60,000 nucleotides of DNA from the NCBI GenBank assembly GCA_950295325.1, contig OX485806.1, forward strand, positions 57,347,169-57,407,168, read 5' to 3'. Source of the stretch: Polytrichum commune. Taxonomy: Eukaryota > Streptophyta > Polytrichopsida > Polytrichales > Polytrichaceae. Both the position numbers and the translations under genes were made by a program. Shown piece after piece: positions 22,611 to 32,889 of this stretch; positions within the stretch are counted from its first letter, which is position 1, and each line of letters starts with the position of its first letter. The notes under the pieces are model-generated. The model saw only the letters and a list, made by a program, of their open reading frames with translations. It was not told the origin of the DNA and did no database searches.

Positions 22611-22995
22611 TGAGGAGACCCCTTCAGAAGATCAGATCAGTCCGGAACCCTTCCGGACCTTTGCCTAATCCTCCCCACGGCTATCTCACTGGGACGTTAC
22701 CTAGACATCCAGAACCATGAGGATCTCTTCCTACTACACTTCGGAGGTGGCCTCCAATCCGGAATCCTTACTGATCCGGACCTCTCCTTCCCTGTCCGAC
22801 GGATCTGTCCGGCTACCTCTACCTTGGATTCTACTCAATATGAGCTAACTAGGCGATCCGTACCACCAATTTGGATAGGTCCGCTAAGGACGGTAAGACC
22901 TCTTCAGAAGATCAGATTGGCGTAAGTCCGGATCCCTTCCGGATCTCATCCAATCTTCCCAGCGGCTATCCCACCTAGACGTTACCCAACCCACC
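22611..22995. repeat. Two imperfect direct repeats of about 100 bp
   Basis: 22,611-22,710 and 22,893-22,995 share CTTCAGAAGATCAGAT, a CCGGA pair with CCCTTCCGGA, a CGGCTATC and GACGTTACC in the same order, 282 bp apart. They lie in the 3' flank of the coiled-coil gene. Confidence 0.5.
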
Positions 22996-23479
22996 GGATT
23001 AGTGAGGTTTCCCTCCCACTACACTCATAGAGGATCTACAAGGCGATAACCGGATCTGATCCGGGTCTCCTCTCTCATGTCCTATCCGGAACTCCTATCC
23101 CTCATGCTCTCTTTCTTTCTTCCACTAGCAATCTCCGGATCATTCACGCAAACATCAATCAAGAGAAGTCAAGGAGTGAGAGGTAAAGACATTTATTCAG
23201 AATAGGAGTAATCGCAATACAACAATTGAGAAGGAACCCTTCTCAAGCTCCTTATTCAGCCTTAAGTAGAGGCTCAAAAATCCCTAAATTGAGGGCGGCG
23301 GCCCAAGCGGCCGCCGCTTAAGAAAACCCTAACTACACCCGGTCTCCCGGATTTCCCGGATCCAAATCCGGGTTTTCCACTGACACTACCAAGGGAAAAT
23401 TTTATTAATCGTCTTCAAAAACTCCTAAGTCCTACATGCCTACCTCTATTCTGCCTAACTAATCTAGCTACTCTCCTAA

Positions 23480-25554
23480 CTAAGAAGACCGGTGCTTCTT
23501 CGGAGCCGATCCCTCCTTTGAGTGACTCCCTAACCCGCTGACGGCGGATGAGCCCCCTGCCGGCGATGCCTTCTGCAGCCGCGTGAGCATCCTCCTCATG
23601 TTCGGAGACGGAGCAACCTCGTCCTCCGAATCCGCTGCCCTCTCGGTCCGTGGGGTAGCGGTCCCTGGTGTTCCGGAGACTGTCCCTGGGGTTCCGGAAG
23701 CTGTCCCCATCCGGATGCTTCGGACTGGAGAAGGATCGCTTCCGGTGCCCTGCTCCGGATTCCGTCCACCCGAGAGTGAAGCCGTCCGCGGATCCCTGTT
23801 GGAGGCCGCTCTCGAGTGTGGCGGAGGAAATGGACTCACCACTTGGCAATCCCGTGGAGACGATGGCGAGGCGTGGGTCATAGGAGCCTTGCCCCTACTC
23901 GGAGTGGCCTCCCGATCGGAAGTCTGGTGCCGGATCGGCGTCCGAGCCCTATCCGGAGTCCGGGACCTATCCGAGTTCCGCGGAACAGGGGACTGGCCCC
24001 TTCCGGATTGGACCGACCCGGTGCTTTTCCGCCTCACCTGGGGAGAACGGACCCTTTCCGGAGCCCCTCCGGAACTACCAGGCCGAGAGCCGCCTCCTTG
24101 CTGGCTGGGTCCTGCAGAGACCGGCGGATTATGAACCAGGGCTACTTCACCAACCACCTCGTAGAGGGTTCCGGTTGGTGACCCTGGCGGACCCGGATAG
24201 AGCACCCTCCGCGGTGTTCCGCTTGGCGGGACCACCCTCTGGATTTCCGCCAGGAGATCCTTCATCGTTCGTGAATACTTCACGAGGATGGGGAGGGTCT
24301 GCCTGGCGGAAGCGGGATCTCCGGACTCCATCATCCGGTCGTAGAGATGTGCCTTGTTAACGATCTCCGCCGGATGACCCACCAGTTCCCGGATCCGGCT
24401 GAAGAGCACTGCCTGCTCCGCATGGTACTTCCGGATCTCCTCGCTCTTCTGACTCAGCTCCTGAGTCATGGCCGCTACCTGTGCGGTGAGGTGGGCGTTC
24501 TCCGTCTTGGCCTGCTCCAGCTCCTTCCGGTCCGCCCTCTTTGCCAATTCCCGGAGAATGTTTCCGGGTCCGCAGTCGTCCAGAGCATGGTTCGCCCCCC
24601 TGACGATGTGCTCCAGTCAGTAATACTGGGTCTTGAGGTCCTCCATGCCCTCTTGGAACCGTTTGAACGGATTCTCCGGAAAGTCCCAAGCGGATAGGTC
24701 CACATTCCGCCCCATGGGGTCTCCCGGCTGGGTCCGGCTTCCGGATGTTGGTGAGGGGGAGGAGGAGAGAGTGGCCTCGAGACGGTTGGCGGCGGGCTTC
24801 CGGGTGACGAGGGAGGTGCTTCCGGAAGAATAGGGTCGCTGGAGGTCTCCGTCTCGACGTCTCCGGCTTCCGGGAGCAGTTTGTAGGTGACCTCATCCGC
24901 CGCTATTGTGAGCAGGTCCTCCTCCTCTGCCGTGATGCAGTCGAAATGCTGGTAGAGGTGCAAAATGAAGGGGGAGAGGAAGGAGGGTTTCCGGCCAATA
25001 TGGGGGAGGGCCCGCCCCACTATCTCCTGGATAATCAGCCCCCAGTTCACCGGCCGGACTCCGGACATGGCACCGAACAGCGTGTTAGCCATGGTAAGGC
25101 TAATCCGCTTCGGCTTGTCCGGGTTAAGGATAGGCAGGAGGAATTCCAATACCCTCCTCTCTCTTAGGTTCCGGCAGTTCCCGGGGTGGAAGCCGTCCTT
25201 CGGATCCGCGTCCCCTCTAAATTTTCCGGCGAACAAGCCGTCGCGGCGGCCGGCCCATCCTTCTGTAATCCCCCAAGGAAACCCGTAGACCCTGTTCCAA
25301 ATATCCGGAGTCCAGTGTTCCGGATCTCTCCTCTTTGTCCCTAACCACTGATTTCCCCTCTCAAACTTAAACTCTCGGAGAGTATCTTTGGCTCGAAGGT
25401 TCCAGGGTTTGGCTAGCAACCCCGCGCAGCCCATAACCCGGAGATCGACCGCGAGCTCCTGTAGCTCCCTATCTTCCCTCGGAATTGCAGGGATGAGGGC
25501 TTTGAGCGGAACCGGGATAGGTTCCCTCTGATTCTCTTCCCGTGCTTCCGGCAT
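23480..25554 (-). pseudogene. Coiled-coil, Pro/Ser-rich protein of the CCGGAT-rich unit (gag-like?)
   Basis: From ATG at 25,554 the frame encodes about 275 residues with a folded-looking N-terminal domain (WNRVYGFPWGITEGWAG, GVRPVNWGLIIQEIVGRALP, SPFILHLYQHFDCITAEEED), then an acidic/Pro linker (DPILPEAPPSSPGSPPP). Near 24,715 the coding frame shifts; the continuing frame reads VDLSAWDFPENPFKRFQEGM, hits TGA at about 24,616, and resumes LEHIVRGANHALDDCG into a coiled coil (ELEQAKTENAHLTAQVAAM...). It ends in an Arg/Ser/Thr-Pro-rich tail and stops at 23,480. Two lesions, one frameshift and one stop, break a gene of about 690 codons. The N-terminal fold resembles domains seen in plant transposon-related proteins, but I do not recognise a named family. 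The pseudogene at 32.9-36.1 kb has the same layout. Confidence 0.6.
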
Positions 25555-25780
25555 TTTCCTCTTCTCTCAATTTCCGGCTCAACCACGGAAACTCCCTCTT
25601 TTCCGGATTCCTTCCCTTCTGTCTAATTGCCACAGAGTCCCGGCAAGCCCACTGTCGGTGACTGAAAAGTGCAGAGTCCCAGCAATCCCACTGCTGGCGG
25701 CTCGAAAGAATTAACACACCACTCGTTCTCTCAACAGGTTGCCCTTTTCAGAAAAAAGTGGGAGGGAGAAGGAAGGGACC

Positions 25781-25975
25781 CTTAAATATCCTTCCTCCCT
25801 CTTCCTTCCCCTGTTACCGTTTGGTTTAACGGAAAACGGTTACCAACCGTTTTCCGGCGGTTCTCACCAACGGTTTTACTAACATTTTTACCAACGGCTT
25901 TCTTTTCCCCCAACCGTCATAAGGCCCGTTATAACCGCCACTTCCGGGCCGTTGGGTAATCTTGGCGCGTCCGTT
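25781..25975 (-). promoter_or_regulatory. Promoter with TATA-like box and nine AACGG motifs
   Basis: On the minus strand GATATTTAAG (25,781-25,790) lies about 230 bases upstream of the ATG at 25,554. Nine AACGG/CCGTT pentamers occupy 25,817-25,975: at 25,817, 25,828, 25,835, 25,847, 25,869, 25,893, 25,926, 25,949 and 25,971. AACGG is the core of the plant MSA element bound by three-repeat MYB factors in G2/M genes, so cell-cycle-linked expression is possible. The motif count is seen directly; the role is inferred. Confidence 0.5.
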
Positions 25976-26149
25976 ACTTGGTCCGGACCAATGGTTTGGA
26001 CCATGATTACATGGTCCGCCCATCCTATTTGACGGACCGGTCATAGTACTTATTTAGAGTGGTTTTATCGCACGAGGCGGGGTTAGAATACTCTATTTCC
26101 TGGTACAATTAATTTTGTCCTAAGAGACCCTATTATCTTCAGATAAGCA

Positions 26150-26762
26150 AGGTAAAATACGGAAATTGAATCCATATTTCCGTATTTCCGTCGAATTTGG
26201 ACTCCCACATTAACATATGTAGGAAAAAACTTGGTGAAATGGAAGTCCCAATTTTTTTATAAAAAAAAGATGATGTATAAAAAAGATCAACAACGTGACA
26301 AACATCATTATTTGTATCTGAGAGTAAAAGAACGGTATGTTCACTTGATTCAATTTTGACATGAAAGAGCATAGGTAGTTCGACAATATATGTGCAAGAA
26401 TTGTTTATGAGCACAACAATGGATGATTGAATCTTTGAATAAAAAATACCTATAACTCTAAATGACCCAGGACCTAAAATCCAAGAATGACCATCTTCAT
26501 TCATGGTCATTTGTAGCAAAATAGTTTCCAAGACATCACCGTCCACAAAATACATCTCTTGCTCCCTATACATGGTTCTTATTTGGAGATTGAACCTCAA
26601 GCTAAAGAAATCCTCAAAGACATTCATATAACCTTGATTCCCAAGCAACAAAATGAGGGGCACAAAAGATACAAAAACTCTAATGGTAGCCATGATGAAG
26701 TAAGGGGGAGATAAAAAATAACTATTTTTTGTATTGGCAATATGAGATAGGTTTAGTTGCAT
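26150..26762 (-). pseudogene. Mutator-like copy C, N-terminal part
   Basis: FSLRFNLQIRTMYREQEMYF, DGDVLETILLQMTMNEDGHSW and GSFRVIGIFYSK align in order with RFSLQNNTIWVEREIYDIAT, SLLSLTIREHSRVADNGSSVW and GKYRVYDSQI of locus A at 53,590-53,400. This open stretch of 207 codons is therefore the N-terminal end of the copy C gene, cut from the rest by the CCGGAT-rich unit. Start upstream is uncertain. Function unknown. Confidence 0.5.
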
Positions 26763-27877
26763 AATTATAAAATCAAAGCATATAAATTATTGAATGTCGA
26801 TATAAGATGAGAAAATAATTTAAAAAATAGCAAAAAACCTAATGGATGGAAACATATATCAATATAATGAATTAATCAATATTATTATGAGAATACACAA
26901 ATGACAATAACATATAAACAAAAAATAAATGAAAAAATAACCTCGTGAAAGGAAAAGAGAAACCACTTAATAGATGCCCCAAAATTAATTGTGAGGTGTT
27001 AAGAAATCCTAAACCAATGGACCATGTTGTAGTCCGTTCTACTAGGAACTTTGAGTTCAAAAATATAGGATGCGTTCTAGCTCATAAAATAACATACACA
27101 TTGTATTCTATCATAATAATTTAAAATAATTACTTTAAATACAACAATACAAAGAGACATCAAATAAAAATTATTACCTATATGTAGAATTATGCACCAA
27201 ACATAATATAAGTGTGATTGAGGATATGTGTGTAGCATTTAGACACTAGCATCACAGATGCAAAAGGAGGAACAACATGATACTAGTAATTAACTGAGTG
27301 GCAAAAGAAGAAGGAGACAGACAAGATTGTATATTAGAACAAAGAAAGTTTTAGATCAAGAGAGCAAAATGAAGAAAAAATCCTAGAAAATAGTGCACAA
27401 AGATGTTGATTTTGCATAAAAACAAATAAATATAGACATTTTTAAAATGAAAGAAAACAATAAGGAGCACAAAATAGACTTGGATGTGGATGCAATTCAA
27501 CACATAGCAGAACAATTTTAGAAACAAAACAATAACACCGATAACAAATACAAAGAAGGTGATGGAAATGGCGAGTTGCATAACGTAAGTACACAACTCC
27601 CACATAATGATGCATGATAGGTAGTATTGGTCCTAAAAAATATTTAAAAGAGTTTTACACACACAAACATAGGAAATTTTCTAATATATCCATCTTGCTA
27701 TATTTTTTGCATAATTACTAGCTTATTAAAGATAGCACCAATCAATGCAACCAAATGGATTTGAAGCCAAATTAATGCAGAATGAAACATCAGTCTTTTC
27801 AAATTACTCGTATCCAGTAGCGGATGTCTTGAATCGTTTTTGCCACACATATGTTCACTCGTTCACGGCTTATGGTC
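26763..27877. other. AT-rich stretch, no gene recognised
   Basis: Open stretches are hydrophobic, low-complexity translations of AT-rich DNA (for example 27,605-27,351 minus). No domain, repeat or RNA was recognised. Confidence 0.5.
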
Positions 27878-28814
27878 TGTCGCAACCCTTGCTAGTTTTC
27901 CTTCACTTAGCTTGACCGCCTTTCCAACCTAGCAAGTGCCACGAGCGCTAACCTGCACATCCCACGCACATGCATGGTTAGCTCCCAAAACCGCGGACCT
28001 TCAATCCCATATTTGGTCACCAAACCCTCCTACACATGCATTCGGGACTCTCCCTTTCGTAGGTAGCCAATGGCTAAGGTGGACTTCCATCCATGGAAGT
28101 CCACTCTTGAGTTGATCATCGTGTTGCCAAAACAACACTACAACTACCCGGAGCACATTGCCAAGTATGCTCCGGGGGGGTCGGTCGGCTAAGCCACCTC
28201 ACCCATATAAGCCTCTAGGACTTTGGGCGGGGCCCCTACCCCACCATCAAGTATCCTTTTGTCTCTCTACAAGGGTTGGGGCCAAGTGGACATTTTCCCT
28301 TAGCCGCTGGGGCTAGAACCCCCCCAGCAGCTTCAGACCACCATAACTTCTACATATGATGTCTGATGCTCTCAAGCAACCACTCTATCGTCACCTACTC
28401 TTTGCGTAGATGCCGATGGACCCCTCATTTGCCTCATTCAGGCAAGTATTGAGGAAGTTATGGCTCTTCAAACCTTGGCAGTCCCGGGCACCACTCCCAG
28501 GTCACTGCTGTCCCAGGGTGCTGTCCCGGGACAGCGCCCCACTCAAATGGCCATATCTCCTAGCTAGCACCTCCGATTGAGGTGTTCCTTAGCATTCTAG
28601 AATTCCACCGCCATAAGCTACTCATAACTTATGGCCTTACCCTCATGACTCTTAGTCCCCGTGGGTGAGAGGCGTTCTCAACGCCTGGGGCCCTCACCCA
28701 CACTAAGAATACTTGGGCCCTCTCACCAATGGCGCCACAAGTCCCTGGTGTCACTCCGGGGTCCCCCTTGTGCCCATGGTGTTGCGGGCACTCCTCATGG
28801 AGAGGTGCGCGACA
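27878..28814 (+). repeat. Solo LTR, copy 2
   Basis: Starts TGTCGCAACCC, ends GGTGCGCGACA, 937 bp, with a perfect target-site duplication TGGTC at 27,873-27,877 and 28,815-28,819. The palindrome (28,516-28,539) has one mismatch here. The copy is the most diverged and shortest of the four, so probably the oldest. Confidence 0.85.
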
Positions 28815-28939
28815 TGGTCGCTTCTAATTGGGCTACTACAAGCAACAATAAAGACATATGAGAGCACTAGGGGTATTGGCGGTACCAACAATATACTCGG
28901 GTACGAAATATAACTACATATGAAAGCCCTAGGGACATT

Positions 28940-31026
28940 GGTAGTCTTGCCAATACCCAAGGGATAAATATGATAATTAGTCTTTGGAAGAAATCTAGTA
29001 AACTATTTGATGAATTTTTAAAACATGATGAACATATAATATGCTTCATTGGCAAGATGTTATGGGTTTGGGATGGAAATTACCACTTGGAGGCTTAAAA
29101 ATTGGTTATTTGTAAGGTTCATTTTAATAAGCATGGTTGGCATATTTCTATGGACGCCATCTCTTGATATTGGTGTGCTCTCCATTGCCATGCATGACCT
29201 CAATAGGTAAAGTTTATAATTTTCTATTACGCCTTTTGATTTTGGTTTCATTTTTAGGTTTGGTATTAATTTTGGTTTTGATTTTGATTTTGATTTTTTT
29301 TTTTAAATTCTAATATTTATTTAGTTTTTTTATTTCTTGTATATTGGTCATATTTACATATTGTAGTTATATTAAATATTCACATATCAAGATCAATCTT
29401 GTTCAACTATTGGATACAAGCAATTGTAAGCTTGCTAATCAAGAATTTATAAAATTATTGACACTAAATCAATAAAAAAAACATGTCACTAAAACTATTA
29501 CAACGTGATATCATTTACTAAGGTCATTTTCTTGGATTATTTGTACAATGTAAGTTCCTTGTCATATTCTTATTTTTTATACATGTTAGCATTTATATCA
29601 TATCGTTGTGGTTGTGTAATGATTTTTTAAATATTTTTCAACGTAAAATTGCCAAGGCGTGAGATTTTGCCAAAATAATATTTTTTTAGTTCACACCAGA
29701 ACTAGACCAACCTCTGAAGGTGTATCGAAGGTCATAAATGCAACAATGGACACTAAACGTATAAAGTTGGATTCTAGTCTTGCAAAACATTTGCCCATTG
29801 CAAATCTTTATTTAGGTTTTAAATTCTTACCTCAAGCTTTAAAATATTATGAGATGTGTTCTGATAAACCGCAAATGAAAAAAAATTCAAAATCTCGTGA
29901 CATTGAAAGTGACTCCCCAACAAGAGCTAAGTGGATGGAAACCTTGAATTCCACTCCCGTTTTTTGGATGACTTTAAAGTTTTCGAAGATGCATCTTTCC
30001 AATAAGGCTTTCGATGTTTGGTTACACAAAGCTACATTTTAAAATCAGATATGCATATGATTTTTTTTGTACCAATAATTTTTAATTTTTTTAATTTTTT
30101 TTTTCAACACTTGACTAAAGAAACTTCTATATTTTAGAATTTCACAAATTTTTAATGAATATTGTAATCAATGTGGACCCAAATGCAACTAAACCTTTGC
30201 CAATTTTTGTTGATTATATCATGTTTTGGAAGGTAACATGCTGGGAGACGATTATTTTCACATGTTCAAATCGGTTGATGGCATTGTGAAAAAATAACCT
30301 TTGAAAAAAAACCTAGTGATTTTTAAGCCATGAGTTAGGTTGTTTATAGATACCCTCATATATATTATATTTTTTCAATTCATTTTTGTGTTTTGAATTT
30401 TACAGATATTTTAAATGCGTTTGGTTTTTGTTAATGCTTTGGATAAGCTACCACCTTTTTTTGATAGTTTCAAAATGTTAAGTGAGGGAATTCCATGTTC
30501 ACTCTTGAAATAATGGGATGAGGTCTATTGGTATGAATGTGGATGGAATCTAGAATTTCCACCCCATAAAACTCCATATTCAAAAATGAAATTGCACGAC
30601 TATCTTGAACCCAATTTTTTCCCCTTCATTTTGGACCAAGCTCTATCATATTTAGAGCCCACAAATGGAAAGAGGAAAAAAATACTTAAATTTTTGCACA
30701 CTCTAAGGATAGTGAGTGGTGAGCCTTTTGCCAAGAAGCATAGGGTCAATGTTTTTTTAGAATCCGAGGACATTGTTGCAGACCTCATTGCATTAACAAG
30801 TATAAACTTGTTTATTTAATTTTTGATGTTATTTTCTTCATATGCTCACAATATCAATTACTATGTGTTATTGATTTTTTTCATAATTGTTTTATATTAT
30901 ATCTTCATACATGTTTGCCGTACTTTTAAGTGTCTCTTCGCATTGGAAGGCAATAAAGATGTTATTGATTTTGTGAGCAAGAACGTCCCCCCGGGCGGAG
31001 AATCTTCTTCTCACACTACTAAATAA
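28940..31026 (+). pseudogene. Intron-containing decayed gene, possibly methyltransferase-related
   Basis: Coding-like segments are separated by plausible introns: 28,950-29,207 (SKLFDEFLKHDEHIICFIGK, MLWVWDGNYHLEA) with donor GTAAAG at 29,208; 29,690-30,042 after acceptor TTTTTTTAG (TMDTKRIKLDSSLAKHLPIA...FWMTLKFSKM); 30,137-30,232 with donor GTAACA; 30,406-30,819 after acceptor TTTTACAG (LVFVNALDKLPPFFDSF...LHTLRIVSGEPF). The last pieces read ESEDIVADLIAL and, from about 30,918, CRTFKCLFALEGNKDVIDFV, which could be the split Rossmann motif I of a methyltransferase (D-L-x-A-G-T-G ... ALEGD). Stops interrupt several segments. I do not recognise the family with confidence. Confidence 0.35.
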
Positions 31027-31029
31027 TCA

Positions 31030-32697
31030 CTCACCACATGTGCTTCCATTTAAATTAAATGAGAGAGGTATCCATGACACCATTTTATTAAGAACATGCA
31101 AGCATTTACAAATATTTGTGTCACATTACATTGTCAAATGAGCATTAACCCTAATACCTCAACTAAGTCTTGCACTCCTAGGATTCTCATGCCTTTGGAA
31201 GATGTTTCCCACACACTTTAATAGCCACACCAACACTTGCACCATCTTTCTCATGACCAGCAAAACATTTAACATTGCTCACTCATCATCACTAGGCATG
31301 CTAATCTACTAAGCGTTTGTTGACATTGAGCTGGAGTCCATGACAATCTAAGTTATCCTCCCAACTTGTCAATTAGCACCTAGCATCCCCTGCCATCCCA
31401 CTATCCTATAGTCCTGAATTACAAGTCAACCACAAGAAGTTGAATTTGACTAAGCCCCAAAAGATATCATTAGCAGATCCCATGCCTCAGCAACATGTTA
31501 ATGGATTTTCGCACTCCTTCCTTGCTCCATTAACTAGTTCGCCGCTACTCACGTCCAAGCCTTGCATAAACACCTCCCAAGCTAGTTCCTCATCCCTAGA
31601 CATCTCCTTTGACGCACAATCCCCTACAACTTCCGTTTAAGGCTTGAAACATGCCCTGGACACTACCTACCAGCTCACGTTTTTGGCCCGATCAGCCAAC
31701 TTACGAAGGTCGTTTCTACAATATAAGCTTGGATCTGCCATCTTTAACCTCCTACCAACCTACAGTATCGTTTTCGGGCCATTCTGACCACTTTCATATT
31801 TTCGACCCGCTCACGTTTTTAGTAAGATCTCGCAACTTCTGGAGATGGTTTTCGCAAACCAATTCCGGATCTGACCTCTCTAACCTTCTACCAACTTATG
31901 GTACATTTTTAGGTCATTCTAACTACTTGCTCTGGACGTCCTCCCATAAGCGTCACGTCCGTGTATACCCACCCTTTTTACTTTCGAATGCATTCCTTGG
32001 TACTACATCACAAGTTGTCCGATGCACATTTTCGATAACACATTCAATCCCTTTGTCTTGTAAACACTAAGACTATGTTAACTTCCAAGACGGGTAGAAC
32101 ACCAACAATGAATCTACTCTTCAAATCCCTCCTTCAACACTTTATTGCTTGTTTTTCCAAGACTGTGGTTCTATTCGGACTGCAATACACGTCCAGATTG
32201 CTACCCGTTCAAATCTAAAAACTTACAAGTATACATATATTTTCTAAGGGTCTAAGTCCTCTCCGCATATGTGTACTAAGAGAGACAAAAGGCTCTAGGA
32301 CCATCCTTATATACTTCAAAACAACTACCACTAGGTGGATCAACTTGGTAGGTTGCCACCTTGTCAAACCACTGCAACTAGCTGTCCTGACGCGTTCATG
32401 CCCTCTGTCCAATTCATGACCAGCTGGCACACTGAAGTCATAAAAAACCTACAAGTCATTTTCTGATCACCTAAGTTACTAACCCCAAACACTTACTACT
32501 ACTGAATAGACCATTCAGTAGTAAAATACTAAAAACCAACTAGTGGACGTTCTAACAATTTATTGCATCAAGGGCAAATTTGACGTCAACTAGTAAACTA
32601 GCATTTTTTGCCCTTTTGACAATTTGTGACCAACTAATCAATTTTTGACAGCTTAAAACACAGTGCTAAATTCTACCTTAACATTATCCCCCCTTTC
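31030..32697 (-). other. Non-coding stretch ending at a minus-strand polypurine tract; possible LTR
   Basis: On the minus strand AAAGGGGGGATAA (complement of about 32,685-32,697) is followed by TGTTAAGGTAG, a typical polypurine-tract/LTR junction downstream of the coiled-coil pseudogene at 32.9-36.1 kb. If real, the LTR runs from about 32,684 towards lower coordinates; its far end is unclear and no matching copy exists upstream. No gene is supported: the open stretches at 31,440-32,070 lack recognisable features. Confidence 0.35.
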
Positions 32698-32889
32698 GAT
32701 TCTTTGTCGCGTCCTCGTGACAAACATTTTGTGCTCTACCAGCTAGTTTACTGGCCGCTTGGCGTGGGGGTCTGAGAGGGAGATGGATGAGATTGCCGTC
32801 ATGAGTTCTTGTGACGTCCGTTGAGGTTGGCCATCTTGTGGTGTCAAATCATGAACTCGTAGGTGTTGTGACATCGAGCTACCAGTTGG

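Larger units (their letters stand above)
22085..26135 (-). mobile_element. CCGGAT-rich 4 kb unit inserted in copy C, class unknown
   Basis: Sequence type changes sharply near 22,085 and 26,135 from AT-rich to GC-richer DNA dense in TCCGGA/ATCCGG. Its flanks encode consecutive parts of the same Mutator-like gene, so it is an insertion. It carries one minus-strand coding region with promoter. I found no RT, transposase, LTR pair or TIR, and exact ends and target duplication are unclear. It may be a non-autonomous retroelement or a duplicated gene segment. Confidence 0.5.

Noticed and set aside
22390-22668. Plus-strand 92-codon frame in the CCGGAT-rich flank
   Set aside because: Composition follows the CCGGA words, and it lies in the 3' flank next to duplicated non-coding sequence; no family was recognised.
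23583-24134. Plus-strand frames opposite the coiled-coil gene
   Set aside because: They are antisense shadows of a GC-rich Pro/Ser-coding tail.
27351-27605. Small membrane protein on the minus strand
   Set aside because: The hydrophobic translation is expected from AT-rich DNA, and there is no support from context.
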